Made by a program: the position numbers and the translations under genes
NCBI GenBank assembly: GCA_000719105.1
Contig: JODX01000014.1
Location: 178,259-242,258 of the forward strand
Direction of reading: 5' to 3'
DNA: 64,000 nucleotides
DNA from: Streptomyces sclerotialus
GTDB taxonomy: Bacteria > Actinomycetota > Actinomycetes > Streptomycetales > Streptomycetaceae
Notes under the pieces: generated by a model
What the model was told of the DNA's origin: nothing
What the model saw: only the letters and a program-made list of their open reading frames with translations
Database searches by the model: none
Part shown: positions 56,438 through 64,000 of the stretch, one piece after another
Layout of the letters: each line of letters opens with the position of its first letter
Numbering within the stretch: the first letter of the stretch is position 1

Positions 56438-57469
56438 TCATTGGTTGCTGAACGCCGCGTCGAAGGACGCCTCCGGCAGTCGCCACAGCAGTGACCGGAC
56501 GTACCGGACGGCTTCGGCGGCGCCGTGCAGGCGGTTCATGCCGGCGTCCTCCCACTCGACGGAGACGGGACCGGTGTAGCCGATCGAGGCGAGGGCGCGG
56601 AAGGCGTCCTCCCAGGGGACGTCGCCGTGGCCGGTGGAGACGAAGTCCCAGCCGCGCCGCGGGTCGCCCCATGGCAGATGCGAGCCGAGGACACCCGAGC
56701 GGCCGGTGGCCGGCCGCAGGCGGGTGTCCTTGCAGTCGACGTGGTAGATGCGGTCGGCGAAGTCGGTGATGAACCCGACGGTGTCGACGCCCTGCCACAG
56801 CATGTGCGAAGGGTCCCAGTTGAATCCGAAGGCGGCGCGGTGGTCGATGGCCTGAAGGGCGCGGACGCTGGTCCAGTGGTCGTAGGCGATCTCCGCCGGA
56901 TGCACCTCGTGGGCGAAGCGGACCCCTTCGGCGTCGAAGACGTCGAGGATCGGGTTCCAGCGGCGGGCGAAGTCGGCGTAGCCGTCGTCGATCACCGACT
57001 GGGGAACGGGCGGGAACATCGCGACGTAGGGCCAGATCTTCGAGCCGGTGAAACCGACGACGACGTCCGCGCCGAGTCTGCGGGCCACGCGGGCGGCGCG
57101 CTGCATGTCCTGCGCGGCCCGCCGGCGTACGCCTTCCGGTTCGCCGTCGCCCCAGGTGCTCGCGCGCAGAATGGCCCGGTGCCGGAAGTCGATGGGGTCG
57201 TCGCAGACCGCCTGTCCGGTGAGGTGGTGGGAGATCGCCCAGCAGCCGAGCCCGTACTTGTCCAGGATGTCGAGCCGGCCGCGCAGGTAGGCGGGGTCGG
57301 CCTCGGCGCGTTCCAGGTCGAGGTGGTCGCCGGACGCGGCGATCTCCAGTCCGTCGTATCCCCACTCGCTCGCCAGCCGGGCGACCGTCTCGAAGGGGAG
57401 GTCCGCCCACTGCCCGGTGAAGAGGGTGACGGGCTGCCGGGCGGGAGGCTGTGGCCGCGTGGCCGTCAT
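56438..57469 (-). CDS. Sugar phosphate isomerase/epimerase-like TIM-barrel protein
   Basis: A 343-aa AP-endonuclease-2-type TIM barrel. It shows VTLFTGQWADLPFETVARLA, GYDGLEIAASGDHLDLERAE, metal-binding segments FAHEVHPAEIAYDH (Glu/His), GFNWDPSHMLWQG (Asp/His), YHVDCKD and VSVEWEDAGM (Glu). This resembles inosose isomerases and keto-sugar epimerases that act after a Gfo/Idh/MocA dehydrogenase. The ATG overlaps the stop of that dehydrogenase gene (ATGA at 57466-57469), so the two are coupled and probably act in sequence. Confidence 0.9.
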   Translation of the reverse strand: MTATRPQPPARQPVTLFTGQWADLPFETVARLASEWGYDGLEIAASGDHLDLERAEADPAYLRGRLDILDKYGLGCWAISHHLTGQAVCDDPIDFRHRAILRASTWGDGEPEGVRRRAAQDMQRAARVARRLGADVVVGFTGSKIWPYVAMFPPVPQSVIDDGYADFARRWNPILDVFDAEGVRFAHEVHPAEIAYDHWTSVRALQAIDHRAAFGFNWDPSHMLWQGVDTVGFITDFADRIYHVDCKDTRLRPATGRSGVLGSHLPWGDPRRGWDFVSTGHGDVPWEDAFRALASIGYTGPVSVEWEDAGMNRLHGAAEAVRYVRSLLWRLPEASFDAAFSNQ

Positions 57470-58581
57470 GTCGTCTGCTCCTCGTCGTCGTCGGTCGGGA
57501 TGTCGGTCCAGTTGCCGGAGGCGACCGAGGCGAGGACCGCCTCGGTGATCCGGGCGGCGCGCAGGCCGTCGGTGAAGCGGGGCAGCCCGTCGACGGCGCC
57601 GCCGCGCAGTGCGGTGTAGGTGTCGGCCACGAAGTCGGTGAAGCACTCGTGGTAGCCCTGGGGGTGGCCCGCGGGCAGTGCTCCCCGAGGGGCGGGCGGG
57701 GAGCCGGGGCGGCCCGGATCGCGGGCCACTGTCCGGTTCGCGTCCCGTCCGCCGATCCAGAGGGTCTCCGGGGTCTCCTGGTGGAACCCGTAGCTGGCGT
57801 CCGGTCCGTCGAAGGAGAAGGACAGGGCGTTCTTGCGGCCGGCGCTCGCCTGGCTGATCACGATGCTGCCGAGGGCGCCGGTGTCGGTGGTGAAGGTGAC
57901 GACCGCTCCGTCCTCGGTGGTGACGGGGACGGGTGTGCCGTCGGGGCCCGGGCGGGTGGGCGCGGACCGGCCGAATTGGGCGTTGACGCGGACGATGCGC
58001 TGGCCGGTGACGAACTCCGCGAGATCGCACCAGTGGACGCCGATGTCGGCGAACGCGCGACTGGGCCCGCCGGCCGCCGCGTCCACCCGCCAGTTGGTGG
58101 CGCCCGGGTCGGCCAGCCAGTCCTGCAGGTAGCTGCCGTGCAGCAGCCAGGGCGGTGTCGCGCCCGGCGCCTGGATCCGTGCGCGGGCCTCGCGGACGGA
58201 GGCGTAGTAGCGGTAGACGAACGGCACCGTGGCGACGAGTCCGCTGTCGGCGGCCAGCGCGGTCAGATGAGCCGCCTCGGCCGGGTCGGTGGCGAGCGGC
58301 TTCTCGCACACCACGTGGCAGCCCGCCGCGAGCGCCGCCCGGACGAAGCCGGTGTGGAGGACGTTGGGCGTGCAGACGTGCAGCACGTCGATCCCCGCCT
58401 CGAACGCCTCGTCCACCGAGCCGGCGCCCAGGGCGGCCCCGAACTGCTCGGCTCCCGCTCGTCCCTTCTCGGGGCTGGAGCCCACGACGGCGACCAGGTC
58501 ACCGCCGGCGGCGATGATCGAGCGGGAGTGGACGGCTCCCATGAAGCCGGTTCCGACGACGGCGGCGCGCACGGTGCGCAT
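57466..58581 (-). CDS. Gfo/Idh/MocA-family oxidoreductase
   Basis: A 371-aa NAD(P)-dependent sugar dehydrogenase. The Rossmann start is MRTVRAAVVGTGFMGAVHSR, the family signature is CHVVCEKPLATDPAEAAHL (EKP Lys), and the substrate-side His/Asp segment is ADIGVHWCDLAEFVTGQRIV. Members oxidise a ring hydroxyl of sugars or cyclitols. In the gut pathway for C-glycosides the first enzyme (DgpA) is of this family. Here a GMC oxidase is also present, so this enzyme could reduce the released 3-keto-sugar instead (inference). Confidence 0.9.
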   Translation of the reverse strand: MRTVRAAVVGTGFMGAVHSRSIIAAGGDLVAVVGSSPEKGRAGAEQFGAALGAGSVDEAFEAGIDVLHVCTPNVLHTGFVRAALAAGCHVVCEKPLATDPAEAAHLTALAADSGLVATVPFVYRYYASVREARARIQAPGATPPWLLHGSYLQDWLADPGATNWRVDAAAGGPSRAFADIGVHWCDLAEFVTGQRIVRVNAQFGRSAPTRPGPDGTPVPVTTEDGAVVTFTTDTGALGSIVISQASAGRKNALSFSFDGPDASYGFHQETPETLWIGGRDANRTVARDPGRPGSPPAPRGALPAGHPQGYHECFTDFVADTYTALRGGAVDGLPRFTDGLRAARITEAVLASVASGNWTDIPTDDDEEQTT

Positions 58582-58625
58582 GAGACCTCGCTTCTCGTAG
58601 GGCTGATGGGGCGGGCGGACGGACG

Positions 58626-59528
58626 TCAGCGTCCGCGGGCGTCGTTCTCCAGGGACCGCAGCAGGGCGTGCTGACGGCGGACCTGTTCGAGCGAGCGGTA
58701 GGGGAGGCGGTCACCCTCGTACTCGCTGGAGAGGTAGCCGGTGTAGCCGTGCTCGACGAGGGTGGTGACGATCTCCTTCCACGGGATCTGCGGATCGGTG
58801 AGGTCGTCGGTGATGTCGAAGAACTTCGCCTGGATGAAGGCCACGTAGGGCAGCACGGCCACCAGGTCCGCCATGGGGACGGCCAGCGGACGGCGCCAGC
58901 CGGCTTCCTGGGCCTCCTCGTCGAGCCCTTCCTGACGGGCGTCGGTCGCGGCGCGCTGGAAGATGCCGGTGTCGATCAGGAGCCGGAAGTGGTCGGTGCC
59001 GGTGCGTTCGATGAACGCCAGGTAGTCGTCGACGACCTCGTGCCTGATGGGGGTCGGCGCGTGGATCTCGGGGCAGATGACGATGCCGAGTTCGGCCGCG
59101 CGGTCGAGGACGCGCTCGACGACCGGTTCCCAGATGGGGTGCGGTTTGAGATCCAGCGACACCACGCCGATCTTGGGGCGCAGGGTGGTGAAGCCGAGCG
59201 TGGAGGCCAGTTCCAGGTCGCGGCGGAGGATGGTGACGCCCTCGTCGACGGTCAGGTCGCGGTGCTGCCACATCCGCGAGTCGATCCAGGAGCCGTAGTT
59301 GGTGGCGGTCAGCCGGTGGCGTTCCAGGCCGGCGTGCCAGTCGTCGATCCACCGGGTGGCCGGGGTGGGATAGCCGCTGATGTTGCCCTCGCCGAGGATC
59401 TCGATGCCGGTCGCGCCGAGGTCGGCGATCTCGGCCATGGCGTCGTCGAGGGTGAGCAGGGTGTGGAGGTCTCCGGTGTAGCTGTAGAGGGAGACGCCGT
59501 ACTGGAGGGTGGGGTGCCCGCTCGTCAC
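58626..59528 (-). CDS. C-glycoside deglycosidase alpha-subunit-like TIM-barrel protein
   Basis: A 300-aa TIM barrel starting VTSGHPTLQYGVSLYSYTGD. Metal and catalytic segments are GIVICPEIHAPTPIRHEVVD (Glu154/His156), FRLLIDTGIFQRA (Asp), FIQAKFFDITDDL and YLSSEYEGDRLPY (Glu). The opening KYGVSLYSY-type strand and the direct overlap with a DUF6379-like gene (GTGA at 59525-59528) match the alpha subunits (CarB/DgpC type) of Mn-dependent C-glycoside deglycosidases, which split 3-keto-C-glycosides by beta-elimination. Assignment rests on family resemblance and context. Confidence 0.85.
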   Translation of the reverse strand: MTSGHPTLQYGVSLYSYTGDLHTLLTLDDAMAEIADLGATGIEILGEGNISGYPTPATRWIDDWHAGLERHRLTATNYGSWIDSRMWQHRDLTVDEGVTILRRDLELASTLGFTTLRPKIGVVSLDLKPHPIWEPVVERVLDRAAELGIVICPEIHAPTPIRHEVVDDYLAFIERTGTDHFRLLIDTGIFQRAATDARQEGLDEEAQEAGWRRPLAVPMADLVAVLPYVAFIQAKFFDITDDLTDPQIPWKEIVTTLVEHGYTGYLSSEYEGDRLPYRSLEQVRRQHALLRSLENDARGR

Positions 59529-59923
59529 AGGAGGGTGACCTTTCGCTCGGCGTGGAAGACCGAGGGCTGGAACTCGGCCGGGATGTAGGGGGCCCGGAGG
59601 GCGATGCCGACCTCGAGGTGGTGCACGCCCGCGGGAAGGCCGCCCGGGTGGGGGACGGTGATGGTGGCCGGCTCGTCGAGCTGCCAGCGCACATCGGTCG
59701 AGGCGCCCAGTTCGGCGCAGGTGAAGTCGCGTCCCTGAAGGGTCCACCGGGGGATGTCCCGGGCCCAGAACAGGTCGCCGACCCGGACCTCGACGCCTTC
59801 GATGAGGCTGCCCCACAGGCCGCGGTAGTTGGGCATGCGGAGCTGGAACTGGAAGCCGATGGTCTCCCCGTCGGCGTCGACGTTGCGCACGCCGCGGTTC
59901 TGGATGATGTCCCGGTCCAGCAT
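59525..59923 (-). CDS. C-glycoside deglycosidase beta-subunit-like protein (DUF6379)
   Basis: A 132-aa beta-rich protein: MLDRDIIQNRGVRNVDADGE, TIGFQFQLRMPNYRGLWGSL, IEGVEVRVGDLFWARDIPRW and VHHLEVGIALRAPYIPAEFQ. The size, the RNVDADGETIGFQF start and FW.RDIPRW core fit the small beta subunits (CarC/DgpB type) that associate with the TIM-barrel partner and shape its active site. It overlaps that partner's start and lies 45 bp after the GMC oxidase gene. A clear indicator of C-deglycosylation. Confidence 0.85.
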   Translation of the reverse strand: MLDRDIIQNRGVRNVDADGETIGFQFQLRMPNYRGLWGSLIEGVEVRVGDLFWARDIPRWTLQGRDFTCAELGASTDVRWQLDEPATITVPHPGGLPAGVHHLEVGIALRAPYIPAEFQPSVFHAERKVTLL

Positions 59924-59968
59924 GGGTCCTCCGGTGGGTTGGGGAGAGGGAACGTGGGGTGGTCGCGG

Positions 59969-61543
59969 TCAGCGTTCGGCGGAGGCGATGCTCCGGGCGC
60001 CGCCGACGGCGAGGGCGACCGAGGTCAGCGTGGGGTTGCAGGCCGTGGCGGTGGGGATGACGCCGTTGCCGGCCACGAACAGGCCGCGCACCCCCCACAC
60101 CTGGCCGGTCGGATCGCACACCGAGGTGCCGTCGTCGGTGGCGCCCATCCGGACGGTGCCCTGGTAGTGCAGGGAGGCGCCCGCCGGGAAGACCAGGGGC
60201 GGTGTGTCGTCGAGCGGCTCGCCGAGGGCCGCCGCGGCGCGCAGGATCTCCGTCTGCGCGTTCTTGATGGAGGCGTGGTCCGCTTCGGTGAGCCGGTAGT
60301 GGATCCGCATCGCCGGCATGCCGTACCCGTCCTGCTCGTCGTCGCGGAAGGCGACCCGGTCGTTCGCCTGGAGGTCCTTGGCGCAGAACCAGCCGAGCCC
60401 GACGATCGATCCGGGCCGCAGGTCGTCGTCGGCGAGGGGGACCGGTGAGGCGTCGAGCTGCATGACCTGGCCGTGGAACGGGTGGGTGTCGGTGAAGGGC
60501 ACCCAGGTGACGCCGCTGCTGGCCGTGACGCCCATGCCTTCGCCCGGCGCCGCCGGGGGGTCGGGCAGGTCCCGCATGCGCACGGCGTACACGATCTGCG
60601 GCTGGTCGTTGAGGTAGCGCCCGAGAGCGGGCGGGCGGACACCGGACGCGTGCAGCAGCTGCGGGGTGCGCAGGCTGTCCGCGGCCACCACCACGTACCG
60701 CGCGGCGACGTCGTGGTCGGTACCCGCGCGCCGGTCCCGGACCCGCACCCCGCGTACGGCACCACCGGCCCCGTCCAGCAGGACACGGGTCACCAGCGCT
60801 TCCGGGTGCAACGTGAACCGGGGGTTGTTCCGGGTCACATCGCCGAACACCACGTCCGCGCCGCACCACAGCAGCCGTCCGTCCGGCGCGCGCCGGACGG
60901 CGAGCGGCATCGGCCGCACCCGCCGGTCCGCGGCGCGGTCGTGGTCGAGGGCGACGGAGAGGCGTTCGCGGACCTCGTCGGCGAACGGCGCGTCGGCCAG
61001 CACCTCGGCCGAGACGTCGAGCAGCCGCTCGGCCTCGGCCAGCAGGGCGGGCATCCCGGGAAGGAAGGGAATGATCTCGCTGTCACCCGGGCGAGGACAC
61101 GCCCCGGTCCAGTGTGCGCCCATGCCGCCCACGTTGCTGGACATCGCGGCGGCCGGCAGACCGTCCTCCCCGTCCTGGCGCCACCCCTTGTCCAGCAGGA
61201 ACGTGCCCGGCCGCTGCAGTCTGCTCCGGTCGCTGGCGTAGCCGTCCATCGTGTCGGTCGATGTGGCACCGGTGAACGGACGAGGTCCCTCGGAGGCGCG
61301 CTGTGCCGACGCCCGCCGCTCGGCCTCCCCGATGTTCTTCACGTGCGCCCCCGGCGGATCGCTGATCAGCGGTCCCGCCTCGAAGACGGCGACCGTCAGC
61401 CGGGGGGCCAGCTCGCTCAGCACCCGGGCGTAGGCGGCGCCCGCCGGACCACTGCCGACGATCGCCACATCGACCTCGCCAGGGAACCTGGCATCCCCCT
61501 CGGGGGTGGCGCTCGCGGCAGTACTGCTGGTGGACCGGGGCAT
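59969..61543 (-). CDS. GMC-family pyranose-oxidase-like FAD enzyme (CarA type)
   Basis: A 524-aa flavoprotein. VDVAIVGSGPAGAAYARVLS binds FAD; SSNVGGMGAHWTGACPRPGD has His144 at the position that covalently holds FAD in pyranose oxidases; the C-terminal active site has LHYQGTVRMGATD (His ~459) and ACNPTLTSVALAVGG (Asn ~503). Bacterial pyranose-oxidase homologues in actinobacteria (CarA group) oxidise C3 of sugars in C-glycosides such as carminic acid or puerarin. GGAGG lies 6 nt from ATG 61543. It is the first gene of the minus-strand operon. Confidence 0.88.
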   Translation of the reverse strand: MPRSTSSTAASATPEGDARFPGEVDVAIVGSGPAGAAYARVLSELAPRLTVAVFEAGPLISDPPGAHVKNIGEAERRASAQRASEGPRPFTGATSTDTMDGYASDRSRLQRPGTFLLDKGWRQDGEDGLPAAAMSSNVGGMGAHWTGACPRPGDSEIIPFLPGMPALLAEAERLLDVSAEVLADAPFADEVRERLSVALDHDRAADRRVRPMPLAVRRAPDGRLLWCGADVVFGDVTRNNPRFTLHPEALVTRVLLDGAGGAVRGVRVRDRRAGTDHDVAARYVVVAADSLRTPQLLHASGVRPPALGRYLNDQPQIVYAVRMRDLPDPPAAPGEGMGVTASSGVTWVPFTDTHPFHGQVMQLDASPVPLADDDLRPGSIVGLGWFCAKDLQANDRVAFRDDEQDGYGMPAMRIHYRLTEADHASIKNAQTEILRAAAALGEPLDDTPPLVFPAGASLHYQGTVRMGATDDGTSVCDPTGQVWGVRGLFVAGNGVIPTATACNPTLTSVALAVGGARSIASAER

Positions 61544-61647
61544 CCGGGGCCTCCCTGGGCGCCGCGTCGTGCGCGGTCACCTGTGCTCGGAAACGGTGAG
61601 GTCGACGCGGCAGCATGCTTCTGTCCGCTGCGCTCAACCGGACATCA

Positions 61648-61671
61648 ACTTATGTTCCTAAAGAACAAAAG
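61648..61671. promoter_or_regulatory. 24-bp operator candidate, site 1 (GMC side)
   Basis: Core GTTCCTAAAGAAC with flanks ACTTAT and AAAAG. It matches site 2 at 21 of 24 positions and is itself near-palindromic (GTTC...GAAC). It lies 105 bp upstream of the GMC start, over a possible minus-strand promoter. Confidence 0.65.
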
Positions 61672-61733
61672 ACAACTACGTGTTCCATCGCTGTGGCTGA
61701 AGAGGTGCTGGAAGCATTTAGCGCGGACCGTTG

Positions 61734-61757
61734 ACTTAAGTTCCTCAAGAACACAAG
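61734..61757. promoter_or_regulatory. 24-bp operator candidate, site 2 (transporter side)
   Basis: Core GTTCCTCAAGAAC, 86 bp from site 1 in the same orientation. It overlaps a possible plus-strand promoter (TTGACT at 61731-61736 and CAAGAT at 61754-61759) and lies 45 bp before the transporter start. Likely bound by the cluster's ROK regulator (inference). Confidence 0.65.
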
Positions 61758-61801
61758 ATGCGCCAAAGCCGTCCAGGCAATGACGCTGACGTGAGGACTC
61801 G

Positions 61802-63244
61802 ATGATGAGCACCAGGCAGCCCGGCACGCCCGGCAAGGGCCCGCTCGGGCCGAACCCGGCCGCTGAAGGCACCGCCGCCGTCGTACCGCTCGCCCCGGCG
61901 GACGACCCGCGGGCCGTGCGCCGCAGCGAACGAGCGGCCTTCGCGCTGGGGGACGTGGCCTCCAACCTGACGTGGACCACGATCTCCAGCTACCTGCTCT
62001 TCTTCTACACCGACGTCGCCGGGATCGCGGCCGGTGCGGCCGGCACACTGATGCTGATCGCGCGACTGCTCGACGCCTTCTTCGATCCGGCGGTCGGACT
62101 CATCCTCGACCGCACCGTCTCGCGGTGGGGAAGGGCCAGGCCCTACCTCTTGCTCGGGGCACCGCTGCTCAGTGCCCTGACCCTGCTGACGTTCCTCACA
62201 CCGGGAGGCGGCGGCACCGCCGCCCTGATCTACGCCTACGCGACGTTCGTCCTCGTCGGCCTGGCGTACTCGCTGGTCAACGTCCCCTACGGCGCGCTCA
62301 TGGCCATGGCGACGCGCGACTCCGGGGCACGCATGCAGTTGGCCGGGATGCGCTCGTTCGGAGTCGGCATCGGCCTGATCGTGGTCTCCACGGCGACCCA
62401 GCCGCTGATCAGCCTGTTCGGCGGCTCGTCGACGTCACGGTCGGGATTCGCCTGGACCGCGGCCCTGTACTCGGTGATCGGCATGGTCCTGTTCTGGGCC
62501 GTCTTCTCCCTCGTCAAGGAGCGGGTGCCCGCCGCCCCCCTGGCCGAGGACCGGCCCGGTGTCGCGGACTCGGTCAAGGCCCTCGTACGGAACACCCCGT
62601 GGCTGACGGTGTTCATCTTCTCGATCCTGTCCTTCGCCCGCCTCGGCGTCATCACCGGCGGCGCCGTCTACTTCGCCCTCCACGTGCTGGACAGGCCCAC
62701 AGCCGTCTCGGTTGTTCTGCTGGCCTTCTCCCTGTCCGCGGTGCTCGGCTCCCTGATCACCGCCCGAGTGCTTCGCGCGCTCGGTCACCGCCGCGGGATC
62801 CTGCTGGGCCTCGTCGCCTGCATCGCCCTTTCCGTCCCGCTGTTCTTCCTGCGTGACAACCTCGTCGCGTTCACCGTGGTGTTCTTCACGGCCAACCTTG
62901 TCGGCGGCCTGGGATTCGTCGCCGTCCCCGCGCTCGTGGCGGACACGGTCGAGTGGCATGAGTGGCGCAGCGGCCGCCGCGACGAGGGTCTGCTGTTCGC
63001 CGGTTACAGCATGAGCACCAAGATCGGTGCCGCACTCGGTTCGGCCTGCCTGGCCTGGGGCCTGGCGGCCATCGGCTACCGGCCCGACGCTGTCACCACG
63101 CAGGTCAGCCAAGGCATCAGCCTGCTCTTCATCGGCCTGCCCGCCCTGATCGCGGGCCTGCAGGCCGCAGTGATCGCGACGTACCGCTTGGAGGCGAAGC
63201 TGCCCGGCATCAAGGAGGACCTCCGCCGTCGCAAGGACGCGTAG
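61802..63244 (+). CDS. GPH-type MFS glycoside:cation symporter
   Basis: A 480-aa 12-helix transporter of the glycoside-pentoside-hexuronide family: RSERAAFALGDVASNLTWTT, ISSYLLFFYTDVAGIAAGAA, DAFFDPAVGLILDRTVSRWG (loop 2-3 signature with acidic residues) and ADTVEWHEWRSGRRDEGLLF (the conserved D..EW..GxR..G segment). These symporters import glycosides with H+ or Na+. It is divergent from the C-glycoside operon and shares its control region, so it probably imports the substrate. ATG 61802 is used; ATG 61805 is the alternative. Confidence 0.9.
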   Translation: MMSTRQPGTPGKGPLGPNPAAEGTAAVVPLAPADDPRAVRRSERAAFALGDVASNLTWTTISSYLLFFYTDVAGIAAGAAGTLMLIARLLDAFFDPAVGLILDRTVSRWGRARPYLLLGAPLLSALTLLTFLTPGGGGTAALIYAYATFVLVGLAYSLVNVPYGALMAMATRDSGARMQLAGMRSFGVGIGLIVVSTATQPLISLFGGSSTSRSGFAWTAALYSVIGMVLFWAVFSLVKERVPAAPLAEDRPGVADSVKALVRNTPWLTVFIFSILSFARLGVITGGAVYFALHVLDRPTAVSVVLLAFSLSAVLGSLITARVLRALGHRRGILLGLVACIALSVPLFFLRDNLVAFTVVFFTANLVGGLGFVAVPALVADTVEWHEWRSGRRDEGLLFAGYSMSTKIGAALGSACLAWGLAAIGYRPDAVTTQVSQGISLLFIGLPALIAGLQAAVIATYRLEAKLPGIKEDLRRRKDA

Positions 63245-63867
63245 TCACCGAGATACCGACAGCCCACCACGGCCGGCCGCCAAGCGGCCACCGGTCGGTG
63301 CGCGCCGGACGACCGGCAAGAGACGCTCAGCGGCCGCGGTCGACAGGCCCGCCCCAGCACCGGACGCAGCTTCGTCACCAGGCCGGACAGCGCACCCGCG
63401 AGCCACCCCAGATCTCGCAGCCCTGATCCAGTCCGTCGCCACACCGTACGGGCACCCGCCTCAAGGGGCGTGGCACCCGCTGTCCCTCCAAAGAAGTCCA
63501 CTGCCTGTGGTGGCGACTGCGACACTGCCTGCCTCGGGGCTGTGTGGAGCGCGGGGGCGGGCGCATGGAGATCCCGTGCGTGGCTCCCAGCCGACGTCCC
63601 GGGCTCCGAGGACGGTGAGGCGTGGCTCCGGCCGCAGCCGCGGGGACGGCGAACAGGCCGAGGGCGATCGGCCCCACGAGGCCGGCCCGACGTCCTGCAC
63701 AGGCCGGCTCTCGCTGCGGCAGGCGTCCCGTTGCCGCCGGCGGGCGACGGCGGCAGTGACGTGGTGGATCGGGGCCTGGGGGAGTGGTGCCCGACAGCGG
63801 TGCGGGAACGCCTGCCCGAGCAGCCGACCCGCCGCGCGAACGCGCTCGCCGGTGCGACATACTCCTC
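63245..63867. other. Intergenic region downstream of the transporter
   Basis: About 620 bp. A small hairpin GGCCGC-CAA-GCGGCC at 63275-63289 may end transcription of the transporter gene. Several long frames on the minus strand are composition-driven and match no family I know. Confidence 0.4.
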
Positions 63868-64000
63868 CGATGGGTTCACGCACTTCCCCGATCAGCCGGC
63901 CGATCACGATACGGAGGGCCGTCGCGGGGGATGCCAAGCGGCTCACGCGGCTCGTGCGTGGCTCAGGCGCCTACAGAGGTGAGTACGCGGCCGCAGTCGC
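63868..64000 (+). CDS. GNAT-family acetyltransferase, N-terminal part (cut by window edge)
   Basis: The frame from ATG 63868 stays open to the window end and reads SRPITIRRAVAGDAKRLTRL then VRGSGAYRGEYAAAV. The IRRAVAGDA strand-helix and the GAYRGEYA loop are the usual N-terminus of Streptomyces GNAT acetyltransferases. Only 44 residues are visible, so the acetyl-CoA motif cannot be checked. Confidence 0.7.

Noticed and set aside
46785..63244. A secondary-metabolite cluster around the SARP, ABM and P450-like genes
   Set aside because: No core biosynthetic enzyme (PKS, NRPS, terpene or RiPP precursor) is visible; the SagB-like gene has no precursor peptide or cyclodehydratase beside it.
1..64000. 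tRNA, rRNA or insertion sequences
   Set aside because: No T-loop or anticodon-arm pattern at an intergenic position, no rRNA-like stretch, and no transposase or integrase motifs were found by eye. A tRNAscan and IS search would settle this.

Overview
The window is high-GC actinobacterial DNA. Codons end mostly in G or C, GTG and TTG starts are common, and TTA codons are nearly absent. Several loci are typical of Streptomyces: a conservon (cvnABCD), a SARP-type regulator, BlaI/M56, a CYP152-like P450, and Tat- and Sec-exported hydrolases. I infer a Streptomyces or close relative, probably chromosomal arm or arm-core transition DNA, because intact genes are interspersed with many gene remnants.

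Layout. 1-2.6 kb: a partial succinate-semialdehyde dehydrogenase and a coupled ATP-dependent DNA ligase/NUDIX pair. 2.6-4.3 kb: a thioredoxin-reductase-like flavoprotein divergent from an XRE-cupin regulator with a leaderless promoter. 4.3-7.6 kb: a fully overlapping operon of quinone oxidoreductase and two acyl-CoA dehydrogenases. 7.8-10.8 kb: a Tat-exported phosphodiesterase-like protein, a 64-aa membrane protein, a phosphodiester glycosidase and a DUF779 protein. 11.0-16.2 kb: a lipoprotein substrate-binding protein followed by a complete conservon. 16.2-19.6 kb: a VOC protein, gene debris and a receptor-type Ser/Thr kinase. 19.6-25.7 kb: CYP152-like P450, small membrane protein, CMD/pirin divergent pair, GNAT and an MFS-ABM fusion. 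26.4-29.3 kb: HSL esterase, STAS protein and an unknown protein. 29.4-34.2 kb: an HSP90-family ATPase directly followed by a 983-aa repeat protein. 34.5-41.4 kb: small membrane protein, LacI regulator, a secreted family-2 glycoside hydrolase with PA14 and LamG domains, and a BCCT transporter. 41.5-48.6 kb: remnants, a secreted lipase, BlaI-M56 plus a membrane acyltransferase carrying TTA codons, YciI and more remnants. 48.6-54.9 kb: haloacetate-dehalogenase-like hydrolase, SARP regulator, a frameshifted SagB-type oxidoreductase behind a TetR regulator, and a divergent ABM/FAD-monooxygenase pair. 55-63.2 kb: a sugar-catabolic cluster. 63.87 kb to the end: the start of a GNAT gene.

The most notable system lies at 54.96-63.24 kb. 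A pyranose-oxidase-like GMC flavoenzyme, a small DUF6379-type protein and a TIM-barrel protein are arranged with translational overlap. They match the three parts of the known C-glycoside deglycosylation pathway: oxidation of sugar C3, then cleavage of the C-C glycosidic bond by an alpha/beta complex. A Gfo/Idh/MocA dehydrogenase, a second TIM-barrel protein, a ROK regulator and a divergent GPH-type transporter complete the locus. Two near-identical 24-bp sites sit in the divergent promoter region. I infer import and breakdown of a C-glycosylated plant compound under ROK control.

Other points worth attention are the HSP90-TPR module, the conservon with its lone binding protein, the LacI operator pair linking 34.9 and 39.5 kb, and tandem codon repeats inside the P450 and pirin genes.
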